Shown: positions 7,662 through 14,877, numbered from the stretch's first letter. The stretch: DNA of 16,139 bases from an uncultured Flavobacteriaceae bacterium (GCA_938041595.1 CALITN010000187.1:1-16139), one strand, 5' to 3'. Numbers and translations are program-made. The notes: generated by a model from the sequence alone, not told the origin.

Positions 7662-8678
7662 ATGATAGACGAGGTCAAAAAACATCTAGTGACCGTGGAG
7701 GCCTTTCAGGCAGACACCCATGAAGCCGTAGAAGCATTCCGCATTTCCTATGCTGGGAAAAAAGGAATTCTCAATGCCTTATTTGCAGCTTTCCGAGAAG
7801 TGGCTCCTGCTGAGAAAAAAGAGTATGGTCAACTGCTCAATTCACTAAAGCAAGCCGTTGCCGACAAGGTAAAAACTCTTCAGAGTCAAACCTCCCAAGG
7901 GACACAGACAGGAACTATTGCCGATCCTTTTCGTCCTGCTTTTCCTCTTGAAATAGGAAGCCGTCATCCTTTGTCATTAGTACGAAACCGAATTATTGAT
8001 ATTTTTTCACAAGTAGGCTTTTCTATCTCGGAAGGCCCAGAGATTGAAGATGACTGGCACAACTTCACTGCTTTGAATCTGCCTGAGTACCATCCGGCTA
8101 GGGATATGCAAGACACCTTTTTTATTCAAACCGATCCTGATATTCTTTTGCGAACGCACACTTCTTCGGTTCAGGTGCGATATATGGAAAACAATACCCC
8201 TCCTATTCGAACCCTTTCTCCAGGACGTGTATTTCGCAACGAGGCTATCTCAGCACGCGCGCATTGCATTTTTCATCAGATCGAAGGTCTTTACATTGAT
8301 GAAAAAGTGTCCTTTGCCGATTTGAAGCAAATGCTTCTATATTTTACCAAGTCGCTGTTTGGAAAATCCAAAATCCGACTGCGACCTTCTTATTTTCCTT
8401 TTACTGAGCCCAGTGCTGAGGTTGATATCTATTGGGGCTTGGAGACAGAAACGGATTATCGAATCACCAAAGGAACGGGCTGGTTGGAAATTATGGGCTG
8501 TGGGATGGTTGATCCTAATGTGCTTTCTAACTGCGGGATTGATTCTGAAAAATATTCAGGCTATGCTTTTGGGATGGGTATAGAACGTATTGCAATGCTG
8601 CTGTATCAAATCGGAGATATTCGGATGTTCTTTGAAAACGATGTCCGCTTTCTCAAGCAATTTAAAGGGAGTCTTTAG
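7662..8678 (+). CDS. pheS: Phenylalanine--tRNA ligase alpha subunit
   Basis: 338 residues, full length for bacterial PheS. It charges tRNA-Phe as part of an alpha2-beta2 enzyme in the cytoplasm. The N-terminal coiled coil (about 1-80) is followed by the class II catalytic core: SRHP (100-103), the EGPEIEDDWHNF block (124-135), HTSSVQ (166-171), motif 2 from GRVFRNE to HQIEGLYID (188-213), the phenylalanine-pocket region FPFTEPSAEVD (245-255), and motif 3 GMGIERIAMLLYQIGDIR (304-321). All expected landmarks are present. The beta subunit gene pheT is not next to it, as is common in Bacteroidota. It follows the small hypothetical gene by 18 bases and overlaps the convergent gpsA by four bases. 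Confidence 0.98.
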   Translation: MIDEVKKHLVTVEAFQADTHEAVEAFRISYAGKKGILNALFAAFREVAPAEKKEYGQLLNSLKQAVADKVKTLQSQTSQGTQTGTIADPFRPAFPLEIGSRHPLSLVRNRIIDIFSQVGFSISEGPEIEDDWHNFTALNLPEYHPARDMQDTFFIQTDPDILLRTHTSSVQVRYMENNTPPIRTLSPGRVFRNEAISARAHCIFHQIEGLYIDEKVSFADLKQMLLYFTKSLFGKSKIRLRPSYFPFTEPSAEVDIYWGLETETDYRITKGTGWLEIMGCGMVDPNVLSNCGIDSEKYSGYAFGMGIERIAMLLYQIGDIRMFFENDVRFLKQFKGSL

Positions 8679-9676
8679 CTGAGTTCTTCGCTGAGTTGCG
8701 CGAAGACTTCTTCGGGCGCCCCTCCTTGATACAAAATTTTGTGAACTGCTTCAATGATTGGGATATGGGTTTGTCCATCATTAATCTTAATGGCAGAGGC
8801 AGCGGCATAGTATCCTTCAGCGACCATTTTTAAGATGGCCTGAGTTTCTTTTACCGAATGGCCTTTGCCAATCCACTCCCCAAAATTCCGATTCCGACTG
8901 TAGCTGGAAAAGGCGGTAACCAGTAAATCCCCTAAATAAGCCGAGTGATTGATATTTCTTTTTTTGCCATAAACAATTCGTAGGAATCGCTTCATTTCCC
9001 GGACAGCATTACTAATGAGCACGCTGTTGAAATTATCGCCGTACTCCAATCCTAGAGCAATCCCTGCTGCAAGAGCATAGATATTTTTTAGCATGGCAGC
9101 ATATTCAATACCAATCACATCTTTAGAAGCTTTGGTTCGAATGTAGTGGCAATCCAGCCGATCAGCCCATAAGGTGGCGGTTTTTCCACGACTAAAAGCA
9201 ATGGTCAGGTAGGAGCGTTTTTCATTGGCTACTTCTTCGGCATGACTGGGTCCACCGATTACTCCAATTTGTTTTTTGGGAACCTGCAGATGGAGTAAGT
9301 GTTCCCCCACCACTAACTGTGTTTCGGGGACAATTCCTTTCACAGCAGATAATATGGTTTTGGTTTGGAGGGTATCGCCAATGGTTTCTAAAACAGGACC
9401 AATAAAAGCAGAAGGGATCGCTAAGAGGAGGTTTGGGGATTGATTTACGACATCCTTGACATCATCGCTGAGCTTGATATATTTCAAGTTAAGTTTTGCA
9501 AAGGTCAAATAGTTGGGGTTGTACCCTGTGCTTTGAATGTGAGCAATAGCGCTTTTATCTCGAATATACCAGTAGACTTGATGCCCGTTGTCAGTCAGAA
9601 TTTTGACCAACGCTGTACCCCAGCTTCCGCCTCCTAATACGGCGATTGATGTGGATTTAGATTTGAGGTGAGTCAA
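8675..9676 (-). CDS. gpsA: Glycerol-3-phosphate dehydrogenase [NAD(P)+]
   Basis: 333 residues. It reduces dihydroxyacetone phosphate to sn-glycerol 3-phosphate for phospholipid synthesis in the cytoplasm. Visible landmarks are the dinucleotide-binding loop GGGSWG (15-20), K113 in the SAVKG motif, GGPSHAEEV (141-149), the catalytic K197 in EYAAMLKN, and the substrate loop GDLLVTAFSSYSRNRNFG (249-266). The start is TTG at 9676. It is the only ATG, GTG or TTG codon between the in-frame stop of the upstream gene (9692-9694) and the nucleotide-binding loop. The TTG closes a run of nine T residues on the coding strand. Probably co-transcribed with the membrane protein gene upstream, 15 bases away. 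The last four bases overlap pheS. Confidence 0.95.
   Translation of the reverse strand: MTHLKSKSTSIAVLGGGSWGTALVKILTDNGHQVYWYIRDKSAIAHIQSTGYNPNYLTFAKLNLKYIKLSDDVKDVVNQSPNLLLAIPSAFIGPVLETIGDTLQTKTILSAVKGIVPETQLVVGEHLLHLQVPKKQIGVIGGPSHAEEVANEKRSYLTIAFSRGKTATLWADRLDCHYIRTKASKDVIGIEYAAMLKNIYALAAGIALGLEYGDNFNSVLISNAVREMKRFLRIVYGKKRNINHSAYLGDLLVTAFSSYSRNRNFGEWIGKGHSVKETQAILKMVAEGYYAAASAIKINDGQTHIPIIEAVHKILYQGGAPEEVFAQLSEELS
8685..8706. terminator. Hairpin near the pheS/gpsA convergent junction
   Basis: CTTCGC (8686-8691) and GCGAAG (8700-8705) form a stem around an 8-base loop, extended by T8685-A8706. It sits seven bases after the pheS stop, inside the gpsA C-terminal codons. A second, mutually exclusive hairpin can form from CGAAG (8701-8705) and CTTCG (8710-8714). 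No T-run follows on the + strand, so a classical intrinsic terminator is not shown; this is a candidate only. Confidence 0.25.
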
Positions 9677-9691
9677 AAAAAAAGGTTTTGG

Positions 9692-10132
9692 TTAGCCAAG
9701 CCAAGATTGCCAAGGAATTCTGCTGAGCAATAGCAAAAGTCCCAAACTGTAAAACAGCCCAATTCGGAGGAACTTTTTAGAAGCTTCCGTCTGTCTTTTG
9801 TGTAAGGACCAGCCAAGGGTAATGAATACAATGGCTAGAATATTTGTAATGGGATGTTCTACAAGGTATAATCGCGCTTCTGAATTTTTCATTACGCCAC
9901 TCATTTCCATACGTGACCATTGGTCAAACCAAGGGGACACAAAGTACAGAATGAGTCCTATGAGAAGTTGGATGTGTGAAAAAATCAATCCAAAAAGAGC
10001 GATTCGTAAATCCCGGGCCCCGAAGGCATTGCTACGAACACGCCCTAGTAGGGCATTTCCAGCAGCAGCAATAAGTACGAGAAGAACTAGAAAAGCCCAA
10101 TAAGAGTGTATCGTTTTTAGAATTGCGTACAT
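9692..10132 (-). CDS. Four-helix membrane protein of unknown function
   Basis: 146 residues with four membrane segments (about 11-29, 44-66, 93-110 and 122-138). From memory, flavobacteria carry similar proteins that are sometimes labelled cytochrome b or, by mistake, ribosomal protein L27; nothing ribosomal is visible here. Histidines H9, H53 (SHIQ) and H93 (EHPI) lie at or near helix ends, which would suit haem or metal binding, but no CxxCH or other firm haem signature is present. The ATG at 10132 follows a strong Bacteroidota promoter by 16 bases. It is followed by gpsA after 15 bases in the same frame, so it is probably the first gene of a two-gene transcript. Function not assigned. Confidence 0.82.
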   Translation of the reverse strand: MYAILKTIHSYWAFLVLLVLIAAAGNALLGRVRSNAFGARDLRIALFGLIFSHIQLLIGLILYFVSPWFDQWSRMEMSGVMKNSEARLYLVEHPITNILAIVFITLGWSLHKRQTEASKKFLRIGLFYSLGLLLLLSRIPWQSWLG

Positions 10133-10148
10133 AAATGGTTCTTTAATG

Positions 10149-10178
10149 CAAAGATATTGTATTTAACTAGAGTTCAAA
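10149..10178 (-). promoter_or_regulatory. Bacteroidota-type promoter for the membrane protein-gpsA operon
   Basis: Read on the - strand: TTTG (10178-10175), an 18-base spacer, then TATCTTTG (10156-10149), an exact match to TAnnTTTG. The spacing fits the known Bacteroidota -33/-7 pattern. The -7 box ends 16 bases before the ATG at 10132. The -33 element and part of the spacer lie inside the last codons of the aldehyde dehydrogenase gene. Confidence 0.75.
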
Positions 10179-11705
10179 TTTTATTCCCTGTGCAAGCGGG
10201 AGTTTTGTGGAGTAATTTATGGTGTTGGTCTGACGACGCATATAGGCTTTCCAAGCATCGGAGCCACTTTCTCTTCCCCCTCCGGTTTCTTTTTCACCTC
10301 CAAAAGCCCCTCCAATTTCAGCGCCAGAGGTACCAATATTTACATTGGCAATGCCACAATCACTCCCCCAATGCGTTAAGAAGGTTTCGGCTTCTCTTAG
10401 ATTTTGTGTCATGATAGCGGAGGAGAGTCCTTGCGGGACGTCGTTTTGAATGGCAATGGCATTTTCCACGCTACCAGTATAGGGAATGACATAGAGCAAA
10501 GGCGCAAAAGTCTCTGTTTGTACAATGGCTGTTTCGGCAGTAACCGACGCAATAGCAGGTTTGACATAGCAGCCACTTTCATAGCCTTGCCCTTCTAAAA
10601 CCCCACCTTTCACAATCCAGGTTCCACCCTGTGCTTCCACTTCTTTCAGAGTGGCCGTATATTGAGCTACCGAGTCCGGATCGATTAAGGGCCCTACGTG
10701 GTTGCTTTCTTCTAGGGGGTTGCCAATTTTCAATTGACCATAGGCTTTTTGTAAACTTTGTACGACTTGATCGTAGATGGCTTCATGAACAATCAAACGG
10801 CGGGTGGAGGTGCAACGTTGTCCACAGGTACCTACGGCTCCAAAGACGGTGCCCATTAGCGTCATTTCCAAATCGGCATCAGGGGTAACTATAATGGCAT
10901 TATTTCCACCCAACTCCAGTAAGCTTTTTCCTAAACGAGCGCCTACGGTTTGCGCTACACTTTTACCCATGGCAGTAGAACCGGTAGCTGAGACTAAAGC
11001 AACGCGGGGGTCTTCCGCCATCCATCGACCGACATCGGCTCCTCCATTGAGTAAGCAGGAGACTCCACTAGGGATGTTGTTTTCTTCTAGTACTTCGCTA
11101 ATGATTCGTTGGCAGGCTAAGCTGCAAAAGGGAGCTTTTTCACTAGGTTTCCAAACACACACATTTCCGCAGACCCAAGCCAAAGCGACATTCCAACTCC
11201 AAACCGCTACGGGGAAATTGAAGGCTGAAATAATTCCGACCACACCTAAGGGGTGGTATTGTTCGTACATACGGTGTTCGGGTCGTTCTGAATGCATCGT
11301 AAATCCTTGTAATTGACGGGAAAGCCCGACGGCAAAATCACAGATATCGATCATCTCCTGAACCTCTCCAAGCCCTTCTTGGTAAGACTTTCCCATTTCG
11401 TAGGAAACCAAGGCGCCTAGTGCTTCTTTTTTGGTGCGTAGTTTGTTTCCGAATTGCCGCACCAATTCCCCTCGTTTGGGAGCGGGTATTTTACGAAATT
11501 CCTCAAAGGCTTCAGTGGCCTTGTTTAGGGTCATGTCATAGTCCTCCAAGGATGCACCACTAACAGCCCCAATCTGCTTTCCGTCTACGGGAGAATAAGA
11601 GTGTATGGGGGTCCCAGAACCCGACCAGTGGCTTCCTGTAGAAACTCCTTTTTCGTTGGCTTCAAGCCCCAATTCTTTTAATACAGAAGGAATATTTATT
11701 TTCAT
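10167..11705 (-). CDS. ALDH7-family (antiquitin-like) aldehyde dehydrogenase
   Basis: 512 residues from the ATG at 11705; a GTG ten codons earlier is a weaker option. It oxidises an aldehyde to an acid with NAD+. The close match to antiquitins points to alpha-aminoadipate semialdehyde, in equilibrium with piperideine-6-carboxylate, an intermediate of lysine breakdown. Catalytic residues are all present: N163 (AFNFP), K186 (WKPSEK), E264 (LELGGNN) and C298 within GQRCTSTRR, the ALDH7 form of the active-site motif. The C-terminal block TSGAEIGGAFGGEKETGGG followed by DAWKAYMRRQTNTINYS is also typical of this subfamily. Related genes have been called amaB or pcd; I leave the symbol blank because no other lysine genes are nearby. 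It has a 34-base gap to the downstream membrane protein gene, which has its own promoter. Confidence 0.93.
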   Translation of the reverse strand: MKINIPSVLKELGLEANEKGVSTGSHWSGSGTPIHSYSPVDGKQIGAVSGASLEDYDMTLNKATEAFEEFRKIPAPKRGELVRQFGNKLRTKKEALGALVSYEMGKSYQEGLGEVQEMIDICDFAVGLSRQLQGFTMHSERPEHRMYEQYHPLGVVGIISAFNFPVAVWSWNVALAWVCGNVCVWKPSEKAPFCSLACQRIISEVLEENNIPSGVSCLLNGGADVGRWMAEDPRVALVSATGSTAMGKSVAQTVGARLGKSLLELGGNNAIIVTPDADLEMTLMGTVFGAVGTCGQRCTSTRRLIVHEAIYDQVVQSLQKAYGQLKIGNPLEESNHVGPLIDPDSVAQYTATLKEVEAQGGTWIVKGGVLEGQGYESGCYVKPAIASVTAETAIVQTETFAPLLYVIPYTGSVENAIAIQNDVPQGLSSAIMTQNLREAETFLTHWGSDCGIANVNIGTSGAEIGGAFGGEKETGGGRESGSDAWKAYMRRQTNTINYSTKLPLAQGIKFEL

Positions 11706-11918
11706 AATTCGGTACGTTTGGAGGGCAAGGTACACAAATTTTTACGTCTGATGTAGAGGATATGAATGCAAGCTTTTCCCTTTTAAGGGGGATATTTTAT
11801 ATATTGAAAATTCAAAAAATAACCCCTTGGAACGATCACAACAAATAATTGATTTACAACGAAATGGAGATGCGTGTGTTCCAATGTTCAACTATAAGAA
11901 AAACAAAATGTTAGTCAG
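11706..11918. promoter_or_regulatory. Divergent intergenic region with nested inverted repeats
   Basis: This 213-base spacer, the longest in the window, must hold the start signals for the aldehyde dehydrogenase (-) and the asparaginase (+). I found no exact TAnnTTTG box in either direction; TACCTTGC on the - strand (11732-11725) is the nearest. Inverted repeats are present: TTGAA-AA-TTCAA at 11804-11815, enclosed by AAGGGG (11785-11790) and CCCCTT (11823-11828). The AAGGGG arm can also pair with CCCTT just upstream (11778-11782). This could be an operator or an RNA switch; it is unproven. Confidence 0.4.
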
Positions 11919-12953
11919 ATGAAACGATTTCTTTTTTTCTCCCTAGTAATCCTTTTTTTTAGTTGCGGTGAAGCAACCAGATCGACGGCCAAAGAAGTTT
12001 CGAAAGATACTTTTGGAATCGTTATTCATGGAGGTGCTGGAACAATTCTTCGGGAAAATATGACCCCGGAAATGGATGCTGCGTATCGCAAAACCCTAGC
12101 AGAAGCCATTGCTGTTGGACACGCTATTTTGGCAGCGGGTGGAACAAGCACAGAAGCTGTTGAAAAGACAATCCATGTGATGGAAAACTCCCCCCTGTTT
12201 AATGCAGGTAAAGGAGCTGTTTTAAACGCCGAAGGTGAGGTAGAGCTGGATGCGTCGTTTATGGATGGAGCCCGTTTGGATGCGGGAGCTGTTGCTGGAG
12301 CCAGAACAATTAAAAACCCAATTAGTGCAGCCATAGCGGTAATGAATGGTTCTCCACATGTAATGCTTTCCAGTGCAGGTGCCGATCGATTTGCCATAGA
12401 ACAAGGCTTGACAGTGGTATCCCCTAATTATTTCTTGACTGAAAGAAGGATTAATGCCCTACAGCGCGTACAAGCTGAAGAAGCTTCCACACAAGCGTCT
12501 CTTAACGAAAAAACAGTTTTTTTCGAGCAACAACGCATTGGAACTGTGGGTTGTGTAGCACTTGATCAAGCCGGAAATATTGCCGCTGGAACTTCTACAG
12601 GAGGAATGACCAATAAAAAATGGAATCGTATTGGCGATGCCCCCATTATCGGTGCGGGGACCTATGCTAACAATGCCAGTTGTGGTATTTCAGCGACAGG
12701 CTGGGGCGAATTTTTTATTCGTTCTGTGGTGGCACATGACATCGCTGCTTTGATGGAATATAAAGGGCTTAGCATTGCAGAAGCCGCTCGAATCGTAATT
12801 CACGAAAAAGTAGCGAAACTGGGGGGTGACGGAGGCATTGTGGGCTTAGATCGTTTTGGCAATGTCGCTATGGAGATGAATACCCCAGGAATGTATCGTG
12901 CTCATATGAATGCCCAAGGGGAGCAAACCATCAAAATCTATAAGGACGAATGA
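11919..12953 (+). CDS. Isoaspartyl peptidase / L-asparaginase (Ntn-hydrolase), probably a lipoprotein
   Basis: 344 residues, the plant-type asparaginase family (glycosylasparaginase fold). The precursor cuts itself before T209 (RIG-TVGCVALD), which becomes the N-terminal nucleophile of the beta chain; the alpha chain would end at G208. Other landmarks are VIHGGAG (35-41), the FNAGKGAVLN block (94-103), the TSTGGM loop (225-230), substrate-binding R237 and D240 (NRIGDAPIIGAGTYA), and a second GG region (302-306). The enzyme removes beta-aspartyl residues from peptides or hydrolyses asparagine. The N-terminus is a hydrophobic signal ending in FFSC-G (C16), a loose lipobox of the kind seen in Bacteroidota, so an envelope location is likely. 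It overlaps the next gene by four bases (ATGA). Confidence 0.93.
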   Translation: MKRFLFFSLVILFFSCGEATRSTAKEVSKDTFGIVIHGGAGTILRENMTPEMDAAYRKTLAEAIAVGHAILAAGGTSTEAVEKTIHVMENSPLFNAGKGAVLNAEGEVELDASFMDGARLDAGAVAGARTIKNPISAAIAVMNGSPHVMLSSAGADRFAIEQGLTVVSPNYFLTERRINALQRVQAEEASTQASLNEKTVFFEQQRIGTVGCVALDQAGNIAAGTSTGGMTNKKWNRIGDAPIIGAGTYANNASCGISATGWGEFFIRSVVAHDIAALMEYKGLSIAEAARIVIHEKVAKLGGDGGIVGLDRFGNVAMEMNTPGMYRAHMNAQGEQTIKIYKDE

Positions 12954-13276
12954 AACCCATACAAAAAGGATGCTATGCGGTGATTTTCAGTAATCAGCTA
13001 CGGGATCAAAACGATGCGTTTTACACCCAGTTATCTATTCGTCTCCGAGAACTTGCCAAGGAGCAAGAGGGCTATTTGGGCTTAGAAAGCTACCGAAACA
13101 CCGACGGCTCTGGGGTCACTATCAGCTACTGGAAAACGCAAGAGGATGTCCTAAACTGGAAAAAGAATAGCGAACACTTAGTTGCACAGCATTATGGACG
13201 AGAAAAAGCCTATGAGCACTATCGAGTGCACGTCTGCGAAGTGCTTCGTTCTTATAAATACGATTTAGATTCTTGA
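12950..13276 (+). CDS. ABM-fold (antibiotic biosynthesis monooxygenase-like) protein
   Basis: 108 residues, matching the dimeric alpha-beta barrel (ABM) family: an N-terminal strand CYAVIFSNQ (8-16), EGYLGLES (40-47), the strand VTISYWKTQED (56-66), then WKKNSEHLVAQHYGREKAYEHY (70-91) and a final strand ending VLRSYKYD. This EH..AQ..GR..Y motif pattern is that of small stand-alone ABM proteins annotated as monooxygenases or stress-related enzymes; the substrate is unknown and cofactor-free oxygen chemistry is only the family precedent. No signal peptide, so cytoplasmic, unlike its coupled upstream partner. The start overlaps the asparaginase stop (ATGA), and the last 12 bases overlap the convergent CYTH gene. 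Confidence 0.85.
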   Translation: MKPIQKGCYAVIFSNQLRDQNDAFYTQLSIRLRELAKEQEGYLGLESYRNTDGSGVTISYWKTQEDVLNWKKNSEHLVAQHYGREKAYEHYRVHVCEVLRSYKYDLDS

Positions 13277-13708
13277 GTTATAGTAGTTCGGATCACCAGT
13301 AACTTCCTTTCCCAACCATTCTGGGGGATTAAAGGGGGTGTCTTTGGAAGGGAGCTCTACTTCTGCCAAGATCATTTTTTTTGGTTTTTCAAATTCATCC
13401 ACAACAATTTCCAAATCATAATGGGGTACCACGAAGCGAGTTTTTAAAATGGGTTGTGGTAAACAAAGTGGCAAAAGTGATTGGGCTTCTTCCACAGTTA
13501 TTTCCTTTTCCCATTCCAGACGAACCCATCCGGAAGCATCGGACTTTCCCTTGACTGTGATCCACGCCTTTTCGTTGGCAATTCGGATGCGAACGGTTCG
13601 CTCCGCGTCTTTGTTCAAATAAGCCTGCTGAATGCATAAGGATTCACGCGCTAGATGTCTATAACTGTCTTTGGTCACCAAAAACTTCCGTTCAATTTCT
13701 GTATTCAT
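13265..13708 (-). CDS. CYTH-domain protein (triphosphate tunnel metalloenzyme)
   Basis: 147 residues, nearly all one CYTH domain. The N-terminal signature E4-I-E6-R-K8 is the ExExK motif that binds metal and triphosphate. Alternating charged residues on the tunnel strands follow: R40/R42, K53/K55, R63-E65-E67, K89/R91, E100-D104, and E116-E118 near the end. Small bacterial proteins of this kind are often labelled adenylate cyclases, but many are inorganic triphosphatases; the sequence does not decide between these. It is soluble, of family-typical length and intact. It has its own promoter on the - strand, shared with the dinB upstream region. The 3' end overlaps the ABM gene by 12 bases. Confidence 0.9.
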   Translation of the reverse strand: MNTEIERKFLVTKDSYRHLARESLCIQQAYLNKDAERTVRIRIANEKAWITVKGKSDASGWVRLEWEKEITVEEAQSLLPLCLPQPILKTRFVVPHYDLEIVVDEFEKPKKMILAEVELPSKDTPFNPPEWLGKEVTGDPNYYNSRI

Positions 13709-13728
13709 GCTATTGGATCAATTTCATT

Positions 13729-13760
13729 CAAAAATAGCTGCTTACTTTTGAATGACCCAA
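13729..13760 (-). promoter_or_regulatory. Bacteroidota-type promoter for the CYTH gene
   Basis: On the - strand TTG (13760-13758), a 21-base spacer, and TATTTTTG (13736-13729), an exact TAnnTTTG match. The box ends 20 bases before the ATG at 13708. The spacing is within the range described for Flavobacterium promoters (TTG-N17-23-TAnnTTTG). Confidence 0.6.
13743..13750 (+). promoter_or_regulatory. Possible dinB promoter -7 box (TACTTTTG)
   Basis: TACTTTTG matches TAnnTTTG exactly, 20 bases before the dinB ATG. The nearest upstream TTG (13713-13715) is 27 bases away, longer than usual, so the -33 element is missing or weak. It lies within the spacer of the opposite CYTH promoter. I see no recognisable LexA-type operator. 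Confidence 0.4.
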
Positions 13761-13770
13761 TCCTCTGACG

Positions 13771-14877
13771 ATGTCTGAAAAAGTAGTTGCCGATCGGAAA
13801 ATTATCCATGTGGATATGGATGCATTTTATGCATCCGTAGAACAGCGGGACAATCCAAAGCTAAGAGGACTTCCTTTAGCTGTCGGTGGGGGCATGGAAC
13901 GTGGAGTTGTGGCGGCGGCCAGCTATGAAGCACGAACCTTTGGAGTACGTTCTGCTATGAGTGGTCGGGTGGCCAAACGCTTGTGTCCTGATTTGGTTTT
14001 CGTCCCACCTCGATTTGATCGCTACAAAGAAATCTCTGAGGAAATTCGTCAAATATTTTATGCTTATACCGATTTAGTAGAGCCCTTGTCTTTAGATGAG
14101 GCGTATTTGGACGTTACGGAAAATAAGTTTAAAAACCCTTCAGCAACCCTTATTGCAGAGGAACTAAGAAAGCAGATCTTCGAAAAAACAGGATTGTACG
14201 CTTCGGCGGGAATTTCCATCAATAAGTTTATGGCCAAAATCGCCAGTGATTGGAATAAACCCAATGGACAAAAAACAATTCCTCCCGAAGAAGTGCTTTC
14301 TTTTTTAGAACAGTTGGAGATTAAAAAATTCTATGGTGTAGGGAGAAAAACCAAAGAGCGGATGTATCAATTGGGGATTTTTACGGGAGCTGATTTAAAG
14401 CAGAAATCAGAAGTATTTTTAACAGAGAATTTTGGTAAATCAGGAACTCATTTCTATCAGGTGGTACGGGGCATTCATACGAGTGAAGTAAAGCCTGAGC
14501 GGATTCCTAAATCGATAGGTGCAGAACGAACTTTTTCACAAAACCTGACGAGTGAGATTTTTTTGGAGGAAAAATTGTTGCAAATCACCGCTGCTTTGGA
14601 TCGACGTATTCGCCGTCATAAAGGGGGTGGGAAGACCATTACACTAAAAATTAAGTACAGTGACTTCACCGTACAAACTCGAAGTAAAACCTTTGCACAT
14701 TTTATCTCCAGTCAAAGTTTGATTTTGGAACACAGCAAGGATTTGCTCTATCAAGAAAAATTGAAAGACTCTGTGCGCCTGATTGGAGTTTCTCTTTCCA
14801 ATCTCAAAGGCAGTCAAGCGACTCCATCAAAAGAAACAACACCTCCTTTGATCGAACAGCTTCAGTTTCCGTTTTAA
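13771..14877 (+). CDS. dinB: DNA polymerase IV (Y-family translesion polymerase)
   Basis: 368 residues, full length. It copies past damaged template bases in the cytoplasm. The palm motif HVDMDAFYASVE carries metal ligands D15 and D17 and the steric gate Y20, which excludes ribonucleotides; the second acidic pair is D109-E110 in SLDEAYLDV. The little-finger domain spans about 250-345. The protein ends in a clamp-binding peptide, EQLQFPF (362-368), for docking on the replication sliding clamp. No domain is missing. The ATG is 62 bases from the divergent CYTH gene. The stop overlaps the pyruvate kinase stop by four bases. SOS control is common for this family, but no operator can be seen here. 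Confidence 0.97.
   Translation: MSEKVVADRKIIHVDMDAFYASVEQRDNPKLRGLPLAVGGGMERGVVAAASYEARTFGVRSAMSGRVAKRLCPDLVFVPPRFDRYKEISEEIRQIFYAYTDLVEPLSLDEAYLDVTENKFKNPSATLIAEELRKQIFEKTGLYASAGISINKFMAKIASDWNKPNGQKTIPPEEVLSFLEQLEIKKFYGVGRKTKERMYQLGIFTGADLKQKSEVFLTENFGKSGTHFYQVVRGIHTSEVKPERIPKSIGAERTFSQNLTSEIFLEEKLLQITAALDRRIRRHKGGGKTITLKIKYSDFTVQTRSKTFAHFISSQSLILEHSKDLLYQEKLKDSVRLIGVSLSNLKGSQATPSKETTPPLIEQLQFPF

Noticed and set aside
10804..11316. 170-codon open frame antisense to the aldehyde dehydrogenase
   Set aside because: It lies wholly inside a gene with every ALDH7 catalytic motif intact, and its translation has no recognisable domain. It is a shadow of the real frame.
11706..11735. GTG start ten codons upstream for the aldehyde dehydrogenase
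   Set aside because: The ATG at 11705 gives a normal family N-terminus; the extra residues are not typical.
12026..12397. 123-codon open frame antisense to the asparaginase gene
   Set aside because: Compositional shadow of the alanine/glycine-rich coding strand; no motif or start context.
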